Positions 1 through 6,317 are shown, numbered from the stretch's first letter. The stretch: DNA of 8,094 bases from Planctomycetota bacterium (GCA_021828925.1 JAJZCT010000130.1:1-8094), one strand, 5' to 3'. Notes: generated from the letters alone by a model not told the origin. Made by a program: numbers and translations.

Positions 1-74
1 TTTTGGCTCATCTTATTTCGCTGGGTAATATCGCCCGGCTGGAAATGCTACTTCGCGGCGAAGGAAGTCGTTAG
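1..74 (+). CDS. Possible 3' end of an upstream gene (partial)
   Basis: The third frame is open from the window edge to a TAG at 72-74. It encodes about 23 residues ending LRGEGSR, with a helix-like composition (ISLGNIARLEMLLRGE). The first frame is also open, to a TAA at 82-84, but its translation is rich in Trp, Phe and Cys and looks less like protein. If the third frame is real, the stop lies 12 bp before the methyltransferase ATG, close enough for cotranscription. Too little is visible to name a family. Confidence 0.35.
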   Translation, partial: LAHLISLGNIARLEMLLRGEGSR

Positions 75-86
75 TGCTCTGTAATT

Positions 87-803
87 ATGAAACCAGTGAC
101 TAACAAGCCGCCATTACGCATTCAAACTACCACGCTGTGGGAATATCCCTCGCAGGATTACGGCCGGGATGCGCATGGTGACAAAGACTATGTAGGCGCA
201 ACCCCGGCGTGGATTATATGGAATCTTCTGCAGCGCTATACACGTCAAGGCGATAAAATTCTTGATCCTATGTGCGGCAGCGGCACCACATTGGACGTGG
301 CCGCCGAACTCGGACGGCTCGGCATCGGCTTTGATCTTGCGCCGCGCCGGCCTGACATTCAGCAAGCCGACGCGCGGCACATTCCCTTACCGGATCAATG
401 CGTTGATTTTGTTTTTATTGATCCGCCATACAGCACGCATGTGGATTATTCTGACGATCCCAAGTGCATCGGTAAACTCGACGCGGGCGAGTTATCGCAG
501 GACGGAAAACTCAATGCGTATTACCTTTCGATGCGCGAGGTTTTCGCGCAATGTCACCGCGTGATTAAGCCCCGGCGGTACCTGGCGGTTTATGTCAGCG
601 ATTCCTTCAAAAAAGGCAAGCCTTTCATCCCCATCGGATTTGATCTTTTTGCCCTGCTGCGGCGGAATTTTACACCTGTCGATATTATCGCAGTGGTGCG
701 GCATAACCAGAAACTCAAACGCGGAAATTGGCACTCCGCGGCAGTCGAAGGAAATTTTTTCCTCCGCGGTTTTAATTACCTTATGCTTATGAAAAAGCTC
801 TGA
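87..803 (+). CDS. Amino-methyltransferase with DPPY motif (N6_N4_Mtase-like), probable solitary DNA/RNA methylase
   Basis: This is a 238-aa SAM-dependent methyltransferase. Motif I, the SAM-binding loop, is DPMCGSGTT at residues 60-68. An acidic motif II-like segment (GFDLAP) and ADARHIPL follow, then the catalytic motif IV FIDPPY (D112-Y115). DPPY is typical of enzymes that methylate exocyclic amino groups (N6-adenine, N4-cytosine, or guanine N2 in some tRNA enzymes). Motif I precedes motif IV by about 45 residues, so there is no large target-recognition domain between them and the order is gamma-like. A basic segment, RHNQKLKRGNWH (205-216), near the C-terminus could contact nucleic acid. 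No restriction nuclease or specificity subunit is adjacent, so it looks solitary. The start is the first ATG. It has no good Shine-Dalgarno within range, though GGAAG lies further upstream. I recall similar small proteins annotated as DNA methylases. Whether the substrate is DNA or RNA cannot be decided here. Confidence 0.85.
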   Translation: MKPVTNKPPLRIQTTTLWEYPSQDYGRDAHGDKDYVGATPAWIIWNLLQRYTRQGDKILDPMCGSGTTLDVAAELGRLGIGFDLAPRRPDIQQADARHIPLPDQCVDFVFIDPPYSTHVDYSDDPKCIGKLDAGELSQDGKLNAYYLSMREVFAQCHRVIKPRRYLAVYVSDSFKKGKPFIPIGFDLFALLRRNFTPVDIIAVVRHNQKLKRGNWHSAAVEGNFFLRGFNYLMLMKKL

Positions 804-807
804 AAAG

Positions 808-2241
808 TCATATCAATGCTCCGGCGCTGCCGGCGATCCCCGCCTCTCGTACAATCACTTCCATTCCCATTTCATCTTTGTATCGGCTGATAATGGATAA
901 TAACCCATCCATTGCATGAGCCGAAGTATCCAGCAAGACTGCGACGGTTCCACCGCCACCGCAATCGGTAATCCGCGCGCCATACGCGCCGGCCTTGGGG
1001 CCTGCTGTTGAAAACTGATCCACCAGCCAATCCGCCTGTGGACAGGATAATTGCAACCGCAAACGATAACTGTGGTGGGACGCCAGCAGCAGTCGGCCCG
1101 CCCGCTGCATGATGAGTTTCCGTTGCGCAGTTAATGGCGTGTCGGTCGGTGATTCGGATAATTCCTCCATCGCCTGAAGAAAATGCTCCGCATGTTCATA
1201 TTCGTTGATTAAATGGTCCAGCGTGGTGCGAATGGCGTACATATTGTTCGGAATAATTTCTCCGGCCGCGGCATCAATCACTCCATACGTTCTAAGAAAA
1301 TCCGCACCGCGTACGCGCCGAGGCAACATGGATCGGAAGTATCTGCGATATAGCTCCGGTGAAACATTCCCTAAATATCCGTGAATCGGGTTGTGCCGCT
1401 GGCCCAGATCACGATAAATGGTTTCAATAATTTTTGCGCCCATGGCTCCGGTCAGATGAAATTCCCCAGAAATATCCCGGTTCGTAGGCCTGGTCACCCC
1501 CGTATCCAAGGCCAGTATCCGAATGTCTTTCGAAAGTGGTATCTGCCCCAGCAAGGAGTGTGGCTGCGCACTATAACGCAACAGATGCGACGGCGGCCCA
1601 TCTTGCGCGGATAATACAGTCAATGCATCCACGACATGGCCGTGGTTGCCGTCCGCCGCGCGCTGCGCATCGCTGATAATCCCCGCTTTTTGAATGGCGC
1701 TTAGAGACAAACTGCAACTTATGCTCACCGCCTGCAGCAGAGCCGCGGTAATGGCTGTAGAGGCCGCCTGCCCGGCTCCCGCACGTATATCGGAGTCCAC
1801 CACCACCGTCACTCCTGTCGCACGGCCGGCACCTGGCTTCGGTGAAATAGGAAGCCCCTTGTTGATCAGCGAATGAAACACATGAAGTAATGGGGCGGTC
1901 CAGGCGGCGGGCAGATCGTCTGCCGTTGGGACGACATGGTCGCGGGATTGGTTGCCCGGAGAGAAAACAGCGGCTCCCGGCAAAATAACCGGCTGATGCT
2001 TTTGACCATGCTGCTGCCCCATGAAGATCATTTTGCCGTCATCGCGCCAAAGCAGTGCCACCCCCGCTCGGCTGGGCAACGCCATCTGCGCCACCACCCC
2101 GCCCGCTTCCAAGGATAGTCCGCCTAACACATCCATCCGCGCTGGAGCTGAGCATATCGTCGTATCGCTCTGGTTAAAGCCCCCTGACACGGATTTCATT
2201 TGCCGCATCAAACGGTCTGTGAGTGAGCCATCCATCTTCAT
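808..2241 (-). CDS. GHMP-family sugar kinase, L-arabinokinase/galactokinase-like, with divergent active-site loops
   Basis: The frame is open to a GTG at 2322 (504 aa). I prefer the ATG at 2241 (477 aa), because a promoter-like element sits just upstream and the extra 27 codons fall in a repeat. Numbering is from 2241. Motif 1 is SAPARMDVLGG (R35 matches the catalytic Arg of galactokinase). The motif 2 loop is GAGQAASTA, and GHVVDAL carries the candidate catalytic base D205. Motif 3, near the C-terminus, is GARITDCGGGGTVAVLL. The segments ILALDTGV, YLGNVSPELY, FLRTYG and ASHHSYR match the order and wording of the plant L-arabinokinase kinase domain more closely than classical GalK. The expected reaction is ATP-dependent phosphorylation of a sugar at C1 in the cytosol. 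Two features are odd: motif 2 has QAAS where LSSS or VSSS is usual, and the sugar-binding loop has GGLSLEAGG where arabinokinase has GGIADYSGS. Substrate and activity are therefore open. No sugar-pathway genes adjoin it. Confidence 0.85.
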   Translation of the reverse strand: MKMDGSLTDRLMRQMKSVSGGFNQSDTTICSAPARMDVLGGLSLEAGGVVAQMALPSRAGVALLWRDDGKMIFMGQQHGQKHQPVILPGAAVFSPGNQSRDHVVPTADDLPAAWTAPLLHVFHSLINKGLPISPKPGAGRATGVTVVVDSDIRAGAGQAASTAITAALLQAVSISCSLSLSAIQKAGIISDAQRAADGNHGHVVDALTVLSAQDGPPSHLLRYSAQPHSLLGQIPLSKDIRILALDTGVTRPTNRDISGEFHLTGAMGAKIIETIYRDLGQRHNPIHGYLGNVSPELYRRYFRSMLPRRVRGADFLRTYGVIDAAAGEIIPNNMYAIRTTLDHLINEYEHAEHFLQAMEELSESPTDTPLTAQRKLIMQRAGRLLLASHHSYRLRLQLSCPQADWLVDQFSTAGPKAGAYGARITDCGGGGTVAVLLDTSAHAMDGLLSIISRYKDEMGMEVIVREAGIAGSAGALI

Positions 2242-2249
2242 AAGTATCA

Positions 2250-2278
2250 ATAATAGGCGATGGGTTACCGATGACCAA
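2250..2278 (-). promoter_or_regulatory. Candidate promoter of the GHMP kinase gene
   Basis: On the minus strand TTGGTC (2278-2273, 3/6 to the -35 consensus) is followed after exactly 17 bp by TATTAT (2255-2250, 5/6 to the -10 consensus). Transcription starting about 7 nt after the -10 would begin within 0-2 nt of the ATG at 2241, giving a leaderless or nearly leaderless mRNA. No Shine-Dalgarno precedes that ATG. This is motif matching only, and the -35 is weak. Confidence 0.4.
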
Positions 2279-2328
2279 GCCAAAGAGGCGCAGCCTGGAC
2301 TTTTTCCGTGAGCGGGTTTCACATCAAA

Positions 2329-2349
2329 CCGTGTTGCTGCCGCATCAGG
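2329..2349. repeat. Small hairpin, copy A
   Basis: The arms TGTTGC (2332-2337) and GCATCA (2342-2347) enclose the loop TGCC. They pair at 5 of 6 positions, with one T-T mismatch. Flanking CC (2329-2330) and GG (2348-2349) extend the stem around a bulged G. It is homologous to the hairpin at 2430-2450. Confidence 0.4.
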
Positions 2350-2429
2350 ATGGGCGATGGGTTAATTTGGCCTCGTGTTTACCGCGTCGAGATGATGGCT
2401 GTTTTTTCGCGACGGCCTTTCGCATCCAA

Positions 2430-2450
2430 CCGTGACGCTTCCGCGTCAGG
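2430..2450. repeat. Small hairpin, copy B
   Basis: TGACGC (2433-2438) and GCGTCA (2443-2448) are perfect reverse complements around TTCC. Flanking CC and GG extend the stem by 2 bp past a bulged G at 2432. Relative to copy A, one stem pair changes from T-A to C-G with pairing kept, and the T-T mismatch becomes A-T. That fits a structure under selection, though two copies are thin evidence. No T-run follows on either strand, so it is not a standard terminator. Confidence 0.45.
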
Positions 2451-2457
2451 CTAATCA

Positions 2458-2625
2458 ATGTTAGAGGTGCGTCCGTTAGCTCAATGCGGCAGCGTTGAGT
2501 TGATCGCGAAAAGTGGATCTGCCGACGCGGTGCGTTCCGATCCGTCGCGATGGGCGCTGTGGGGGCAGGGCGTGCAACTTTGTGCCGCGATGAGCCAACA
2601 GTTACCGGTTTCGGCGAAGCTATAA
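2458..2625 (+). CDS. Doubtful 55-codon ORF in the intergenic region
   Basis: The ORF runs from an ATG at 2458 to a TAA at 2623-2625, ending 55 bp before the chosen ATPase start. AGG (2448-2450) lies 7 nt before the ATG and could serve as a weak ribosome-binding site, but it also belongs to the repeat hairpin. The product is hydrophilic with a Trp-containing middle (SRWALWGQGVQL) and no motif, signal peptide or family that I recognise. An ORF this short can arise by chance in GC-rich DNA. It could also be a remnant gene. Confidence 0.2.
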   Translation: MLEVRPLAQCGSVELIAKSGSADAVRSDPSRWALWGQGVQLCAAMSQQLPVSAKL

Positions 2626-2627
2626 TT

Positions 2628-2668
2628 TACCATGAAAATCCGGTATTGACAGCAGGATTTTCATGGTA
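2628..2668. promoter_or_regulatory. Near-perfect inverted repeat overlapping the ATPase promoter (candidate operator)
   Basis: The 14-bp arms at 2628-2641 and 2655-2668 are exact reverse complements (core ACCATGAAAATCC / GGATTTTCATGGT), separated by 13 bp. Two more pairs follow beyond one mismatch on the outside. The -35 hexamer lies in the spacer and the right arm fills most of the spacer to the -10, where a dimeric or bivalent repressor would block transcription. The ATPase has its own winged-helix segment, so autoregulation is possible. That role is inferred. Confidence 0.6.
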
Positions 2669-2674
2669 TATGAT
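2646..2674 (+). promoter_or_regulatory. Strong sigma70-like promoter of the AAA/DUF4143 gene
   Basis: A perfect TTGACA (2646-2651) is followed by exactly 17 bp and TATGAT (2669-2674, 5/6). The expected transcription start, about 7 nt after the -10, is 2681, which is the A of the ATG beginning MIERK. The transcript would then be leaderless, and the in-frame ATG at 2663 would lie upstream of it. A TATAAT at 2621-2626 has no suitable -35. Confidence 0.6.
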
Positions 2675-2680
2675 GCTGCC

Positions 2681-3817
2681 ATGATTGAGCGTAAGACCGA
2701 TATTGCACTGATTCGCACGGCACTGAAACGCAGCCGCGTGGTGGCGTTGCTGGGGCCAAGGCAATGCGGCAAGACCACCCTGGCACGGAAGTTTGTGCCG
2801 GCGGAGTCGCTGAATTATTTTGATCTGGAGGATCCGCAGAGCGTGGCTCGCTTGGCACAGCCCGATTTGGCCCTGCGGCCGCTGAAGGGGCTGGTGGTAA
2901 TTGACGAGATTCAGCGTAGACCCGAAATTTTTCCGCTGCTACGCGTACTGGCGGACCGTCGGCCACTGGCCGCGCGGTTTCTCATTCTTGGCAGCGCGTC
3001 ACCGGATCTGCTGCGGCAGTCTTCGGAGTCGCTGGCGGGGCGGCTGGAGACGATCGCCATGGAGGGTTTTCGGCTCTCGGATGTCGGTGCCTGGGCCATG
3101 GGGAAGCACTGGTTGCGGGGCGGCTTTCCGCTATCTTTCACGGCGCGTGGCAACGCGGATTCACTGACGTGGCGGGCGCAGTTTCTGCAGACGTTTCTTG
3201 AGCGCGATATGCCGCAGTTGGGGGTGAGCATTCCCGCGGCAACCCTGCGGCGTTTTTGGATGATGGTGGCGCATTACCACGGGCAGATTTGGAATTCGGC
3301 GGAAATTGGCCGGGCTTTGGCGATTAACGAGACCACGGTGCGCCGTTATCTGGATCTGATGAGCGACGTATTTATGGTGCGGCAGGTGCGGCCATGGTTT
3401 GAGAACCTTGGCAAAAGGCAGGTTAAGGCTCCGAAGGTATACGTGCGCGATTCGGGCTTATTGCACGCACTGTTAAATGTCAGCAATCAGCGCGATTTGG
3501 AGGAGCATCCCAAGGTTGGGGCCTCCTGGGAGGGGTATGCCATGGAGGAGATAATCAAATGTTTTCATCCCGGAGAGGCATATTTTTGGGCTACACATAA
3601 TGGGGCAGAGCTGGATTTGCTTTTATTCAAAGGTGGCAAACGCATTGGCGTGGAGTGCAAGCGTATGGACGCCCCCGCCATGACGCCCTCCATTCGCCAT
3701 GCTTTGACAGATCTTAAATTAGATCACCTGCACGTGGTGTATCCGGGTACACGCCGTTATGCACTGGCAGAGAATGTCGATGTGATTCCCCTGGCAGAAT
3801 TCGTAAGCGCAAAATAA
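2681..3817 (+). CDS. AAA_14 ATPase with DUF4143 (PD-(D/E)XK-like) C-terminal domain
   Basis: This is a 378-aa protein if started at MIERK (2681). The in-frame ATG at 2663 adds six residues and has AGGA 5 nt upstream, but it lies between the -35 and -10 of the best promoter. The Walker A is GPRQCGKTT (25-33) and the Walker B is LVVIDEIQ (D75, E76). A sensor-like strand, LILGSAS, runs at about 101-107, with the family's SLAGR at 117-121. A winged-helix-like segment lies at about 198-240, followed by DUF4143. That domain holds ELDLLL (D312) and GVECKR (E325, K327), matching the D...ExK core of PD-(D/E)XK nucleases. Length and domain order fit the common bacterial and archaeal family annotated as ATP-binding protein DUF4143, which is patchily distributed and of unknown physiological role. 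recQ lies 58 bp downstream on the same strand, so readthrough is possible. DNA binding or cleavage is inferred from the fold, not shown. Confidence 0.88.
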   Translation: MIERKTDIALIRTALKRSRVVALLGPRQCGKTTLARKFVPAESLNYFDLEDPQSVARLAQPDLALRPLKGLVVIDEIQRRPEIFPLLRVLADRRPLAARFLILGSASPDLLRQSSESLAGRLETIAMEGFRLSDVGAWAMGKHWLRGGFPLSFTARGNADSLTWRAQFLQTFLERDMPQLGVSIPAATLRRFWMMVAHYHGQIWNSAEIGRALAINETTVRRYLDLMSDVFMVRQVRPWFENLGKRQVKAPKVYVRDSGLLHALLNVSNQRDLEEHPKVGASWEGYAMEEIIKCFHPGEAYFWATHNGAELDLLLFKGGKRIGVECKRMDAPAMTPSIRHALTDLKLDHLHVVYPGTRRYALAENVDVIPLAEFVSAK

Positions 3818-3864
3818 CGCACCGTCTGGCGTTGGGCTTCCATAAACGTTAAAATTTCCGCTTT

Positions 3865-3870
3865 GGAGGG
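3865..3870 (+). promoter_or_regulatory. Ribosome-binding site of recQ
   Basis: GGAGGG lies 5 nt before the ATG at 3876 and only 2 nt before an in-frame GTG at 3873. The spacing selects the ATG as the start. Confidence 0.75.
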
Positions 3871-3875
3871 CTGTG

Positions 3876-6209
3876 ATGTCTGATACCGCCACTGTTTCGC
3901 TTCCGGATTTACTGTCGCTCATTGAAGAAATCTGGGGATACCGCCAACTGCGCCCGTTGCAGCAGCAGGCCATGGAAGCGGTGCTGGCCAAGCGTGATTC
4001 GGTGGTGGTTATGCCAACCGGCGGCGGAAAATCGCTATGTTATCAGGCTCCGGCCATTCATCTGGCCCGCTGTGGCCGGGGGCCTACGGTGGTGGTTTCA
4101 CCGCTGATTGCCCTGATGAAGGATCAGGTGGATTCGCTTCGTACGTTGGGCGTGGCGGCGGCGCAAATGGATTCTTCGCTGAATGCTGACCAGCGCCGGC
4201 AAACCGCATCGCAGTTGCGCAGCGGCCAGTTGGATATGCTGTTTGTTTCGCCGGAAAAACTTGTGGGGCAGCAAAGCGGCGGCGGATCATTGGATGGCGG
4301 GGCCTTTGTGCAACTGCTTCGCGACTCAGGCGTGCAGACATTCGCCATTGATGAAGCGCATTGCGTCAGCCATTGGGGGCATGATTTCCGCCCGGAGTAT
4401 CGCCGCCTTTCCAATCTCAAAACATTATTTCCGGGTTGTTCCATTCATGCTTTCACCGCCACTGCCACTGAACCGGTCCGGGCGGATATTGCCCAGCAGT
4501 TGCAACTGGATGATCCGGTGCGCCTGGTGGGAAATTTTGACCGCCCCAATCTGATCTATCGTGTACTACCGCGGAAGGACATGATGGGCCAGATCCAGGA
4601 AGTGCTGGATCGCCATAAGGATGAGGCGGGTATTATTTATTGTCTGCGCCGTCGGGATGTAGATGATGTTGTCGCTGCATTGAATGTTCGTAACAAGGGC
4701 GGCGGCCCGAAGGCACTGGGATATCACGCCGGTATGACGGCCGAAATTCGCCGCAAAGTGCAGGAAGAATTTGCCCGGGAGCAATGCGATCTTATTGTGG
4801 CGACCATCGCATTTGGCATGGGCATCGATCGCTCCAACATCCGTTTTGTACTCCATACCGGCATGCCTAAATCCATTGAAGCTTATCAGCAGGAAACCGG
4901 ACGTGCCGGCCGCGACGGCCTGGAGGCGGAATGTGTGCTGCTTTATTCCGGGCAGGATGTCATGACCTGGAAATCCCTGATTGAAAACTCAGCCGCCGAA
5001 GCAAAACTTGCGGGTACTCCGGTCAGCGCGGATTACGTTCCCACCGCCTTACGCCATCTTGATGATCTGGATCGCTTCGCGCGGGGGGCGGCGTGCCGGC
5101 ACAAGGCACTGGTGGAATACTTTGGTCAGTGCTATGTACCGCCCACGCAGGATTCCGAAGCCGCCTCGGACATGGACCTTTCCTGTCAGGCCTGTGATCA
5201 TTGTCTGGGAGATACCGAGCCGGTGGCCGATGCGTTGGTAATTGCACAAAAAATTCTTTCAACGGTAGCCCGCACTGATCAGCGTTTTGGTGTGGGGCAC
5301 ATCCTGGCGATCCTGCGGGGCGAAAACACGGAAAGAATCCGCCAGCTTAAACATGATCAACTTTCGGTGCACGGCCTGTTGAAGGATCACGCCAAGGCGG
5401 ATCTGCGCAATTTCGTCTATCAGTTGGTCGGACAAGGCGTGCTGACGCAGGAAAATATGATCCTGCGGGAGGGCCGATCGGCACCGATTCTGAAATTGAA
5501 TCATGCGTCGGTGGACGTTATGAAAGGCCGCCGGCAGGTGCGGCTGATTCAACTGGTGCAAAAATCGGCCGAGGAATCCAGCAAGTCCCGCAGTAAAGAA
5601 GTGTCCTGGCAGGGCGTGGATCATGCGCTGTTTGATTCCTTGCGCGCCATGCGCAAACATATCGCAGCCCAGCGCGGTGTGCCGCCCTACGTGATCCTTT
5701 CGGATGCGACGTTGCGTGAATTAGCGCGCGTCCGGCCCACCACACTTGACGCCCTGCGGCTGATTTACGGCATTGGTGAAGCGAAGCTTCAATCACTGGG
5801 CGATACCATTATTCCGCTTATTACAGATTATTGCCGCATTCATAACATCCCGACAGATGTAGCCAGCCCCCGCCCACCAGTTGCGGCCAAGCCGCCAGCA
5901 AGCAATCGCCCCAATGCCGCCAAAGATAAAGCATTTCAGCTATTTGCGCAAGGCCAATCCATTAAGCAGGTCACGGAAGCACTGGACCGTACGGAGAGCA
6001 CGGTTGTGGAGTATCTGGCGGAGTATATCACCATTGAAAAGCCCGCGTCCATCGCCGCATGGGTGCCGGACGCCACATTGCGACGCGTTGCGGATGCCTG
6101 TCAGCAGCATGGCATGGACCGCTTAAAACCCATTTTTGTGGCTCTTGATCAGACCGTTTCTTATGATTACATCCGGTTGGTCGTAACCTATTTGCACATG
6201 AATCGGTGA
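3876..6209 (+). CDS. recQ: ATP-dependent DNA helicase RecQ with C-terminal HTH extension
   Basis: This is a 777-aa 3'-5' DNA helicase of the RecQ family, which acts in recombinational repair and at stalled forks. Motif 0 is GYRQLRPLQQQ (21-31) and Walker A is MPTGGGKS (46-53). DEAH begins at D159 and runs into the aromatic-rich loop CVSHWGHDFRPEY. The motif V region is ATIAFGMGIDR, and motif VI is QETGRAGRDG (339-348). The zinc-binding cysteines are C407, C437, C440 and C443, in the usual C...CxxCxxC spacing. The RQC winged helix spans about 446-560 and HRDC about 586-660 (LRAMRKHIAAQ...IYGIGEAKL). A proline-rich linker (about 661-681) leads to a helix-turn-helix region (about 682-776), as in the HTH_40 domain of other long RecQ proteins. 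The protein is about 165 residues longer than E. coli RecQ, which ends after HRDC. All catalytic motifs look intact. The ATPase gene lies just upstream; a functional link is not shown. Confidence 0.96.
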   Translation: MSDTATVSLPDLLSLIEEIWGYRQLRPLQQQAMEAVLAKRDSVVVMPTGGGKSLCYQAPAIHLARCGRGPTVVVSPLIALMKDQVDSLRTLGVAAAQMDSSLNADQRRQTASQLRSGQLDMLFVSPEKLVGQQSGGGSLDGGAFVQLLRDSGVQTFAIDEAHCVSHWGHDFRPEYRRLSNLKTLFPGCSIHAFTATATEPVRADIAQQLQLDDPVRLVGNFDRPNLIYRVLPRKDMMGQIQEVLDRHKDEAGIIYCLRRRDVDDVVAALNVRNKGGGPKALGYHAGMTAEIRRKVQEEFAREQCDLIVATIAFGMGIDRSNIRFVLHTGMPKSIEAYQQETGRAGRDGLEAECVLLYSGQDVMTWKSLIENSAAEAKLAGTPVSADYVPTALRHLDDLDRFARGAACRHKALVEYFGQCYVPPTQDSEAASDMDLSCQACDHCLGDTEPVADALVIAQKILSTVARTDQRFGVGHILAILRGENTERIRQLKHDQLSVHGLLKDHAKADLRNFVYQLVGQGVLTQENMILREGRSAPILKLNHASVDVMKGRRQVRLIQLVQKSAEESSKSRSKEVSWQGVDHALFDSLRAMRKHIAAQRGVPPYVILSDATLRELARVRPTTLDALRLIYGIGEAKLQSLGDTIIPLITDYCRIHNIPTDVASPRPPVAAKPPASNRPNAAKDKAFQLFAQGQSIKQVTEALDRTESTVVEYLAEYITIEKPASIAAWVPDATLRRVADACQQHGMDRLKPIFVALDQTVSYDYIRLVVTYLHMNR

Positions 6210-6228
6210 ATTCCCTATTGCCGATTCA
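6199..6228. repeat. 8-bp inverted repeat across the recQ stop codon
   Basis: TGAATCGG (6199-6206) and CCGATTCA (6221-6228) are exact reverse complements separated by 14 nt that include the TGA stop. No T-run follows, so it is at best a weak 3'-end hairpin, perhaps protecting the transcript, and may be chance. Confidence 0.25.
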
Positions 6229-6280
6229 GCAAGTCCCTTATATCACACGGACCTGCAAAATAGTATGCTTTTGCTTGTCC

Positions 6281-6310
6281 TCACGGTTAGGCATTTGAGC
6301 CTTACTGTGA
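6281..6310 (+). promoter_or_regulatory. 30-nt hairpin between recQ and the acyl-CoA synthetase gene
   Basis: The two 12-nt arms 6281-6292 (TCACGGTTAGGC) and 6299-6310 (GCCTTACTGTGA) fold around the loop ATTTGA. They form ten Watson-Crick pairs, one G-T pair and one T-T mismatch. The tail TTGTTATAA is only moderately T-rich, so a recQ terminator is possible but not classical. The hairpin ends 7 nt before the downstream ribosome-binding site, so it could also be a leader structure or a DNA operator. Confidence 0.45.
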
Positions 6311-6317
6311 TTGTTAT

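Larger units (their letters stand above)
2256..2450. repeat. Two-copy ~100-bp imperfect tandem repeat
   Basis: Unit 1 (2256-2352) and unit 2 (2353-2450) both begin with GGCGATGGGTTA (2256-2267 and 2353-2364, identical). They resemble each other again at the far end: 2301-2349 against 2402-2450 agree at 37 of 49 positions at a fixed shift of 101 bp, and the last 30 bases agree at 24. The middle parts are diverged and differ by about 4 bp in length. Unit 1 overlaps the kinase promoter candidate. This is either an old local duplication or two members of a dispersed intergenic repeat family. Confidence 0.55.
2323..2627. other. Intergenic stretch between divergent genes
   Basis: Apart from the repeat units, their hairpins and the doubtful 55-codon ORF, this stretch has one further inverted repeat. 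CTCAATGC (2480-2487) pairs with GCGTTGAG (2492-2499) around GGCA, with one G-T wobble. No T-run follows, so it is not a typical terminator. I see no tRNA, CRISPR or transposon end here. Confidence 0.5.

Noticed and set aside
2320..2450. Repeat pair as a possible CRISPR array
   Set aside because: There are only two diverged copies with a partly related spacer and no cas genes, which does not fit a CRISPR array.
2478..2501. Hairpin as a rho-independent terminator
   Set aside because: The 8-bp stem has no following T-run on either strand, and no upstream gene is oriented to need it.
2621..2626. Perfect TATAAT upstream of the ATPase gene
   Set aside because: No acceptable -35 lies 16-18 bp upstream and no extended -10 TG is present. 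The TTGACA-17-TATGAT element downstream is far better.
87..3817. Defence island made of the methyltransferase and the DUF4143 ATPase
   Set aside because: The two genes are separated by a metabolic kinase on the opposite strand and about 1.9 kb. No restriction, toxin or phage-related gene is present.
4124..4554. Open frames of 106 and 123 aa on both strands
   Set aside because: They overlap the RecQ helicase core in other frames, and their Cys- and Ser-rich compositions are typical of out-of-frame translation.
5259..5660. 133-aa open frame on the minus strand
   Set aside because: It is antisense to the RQC region of recQ, has no recognisable motif, and overlaps a clearly conserved coding frame.
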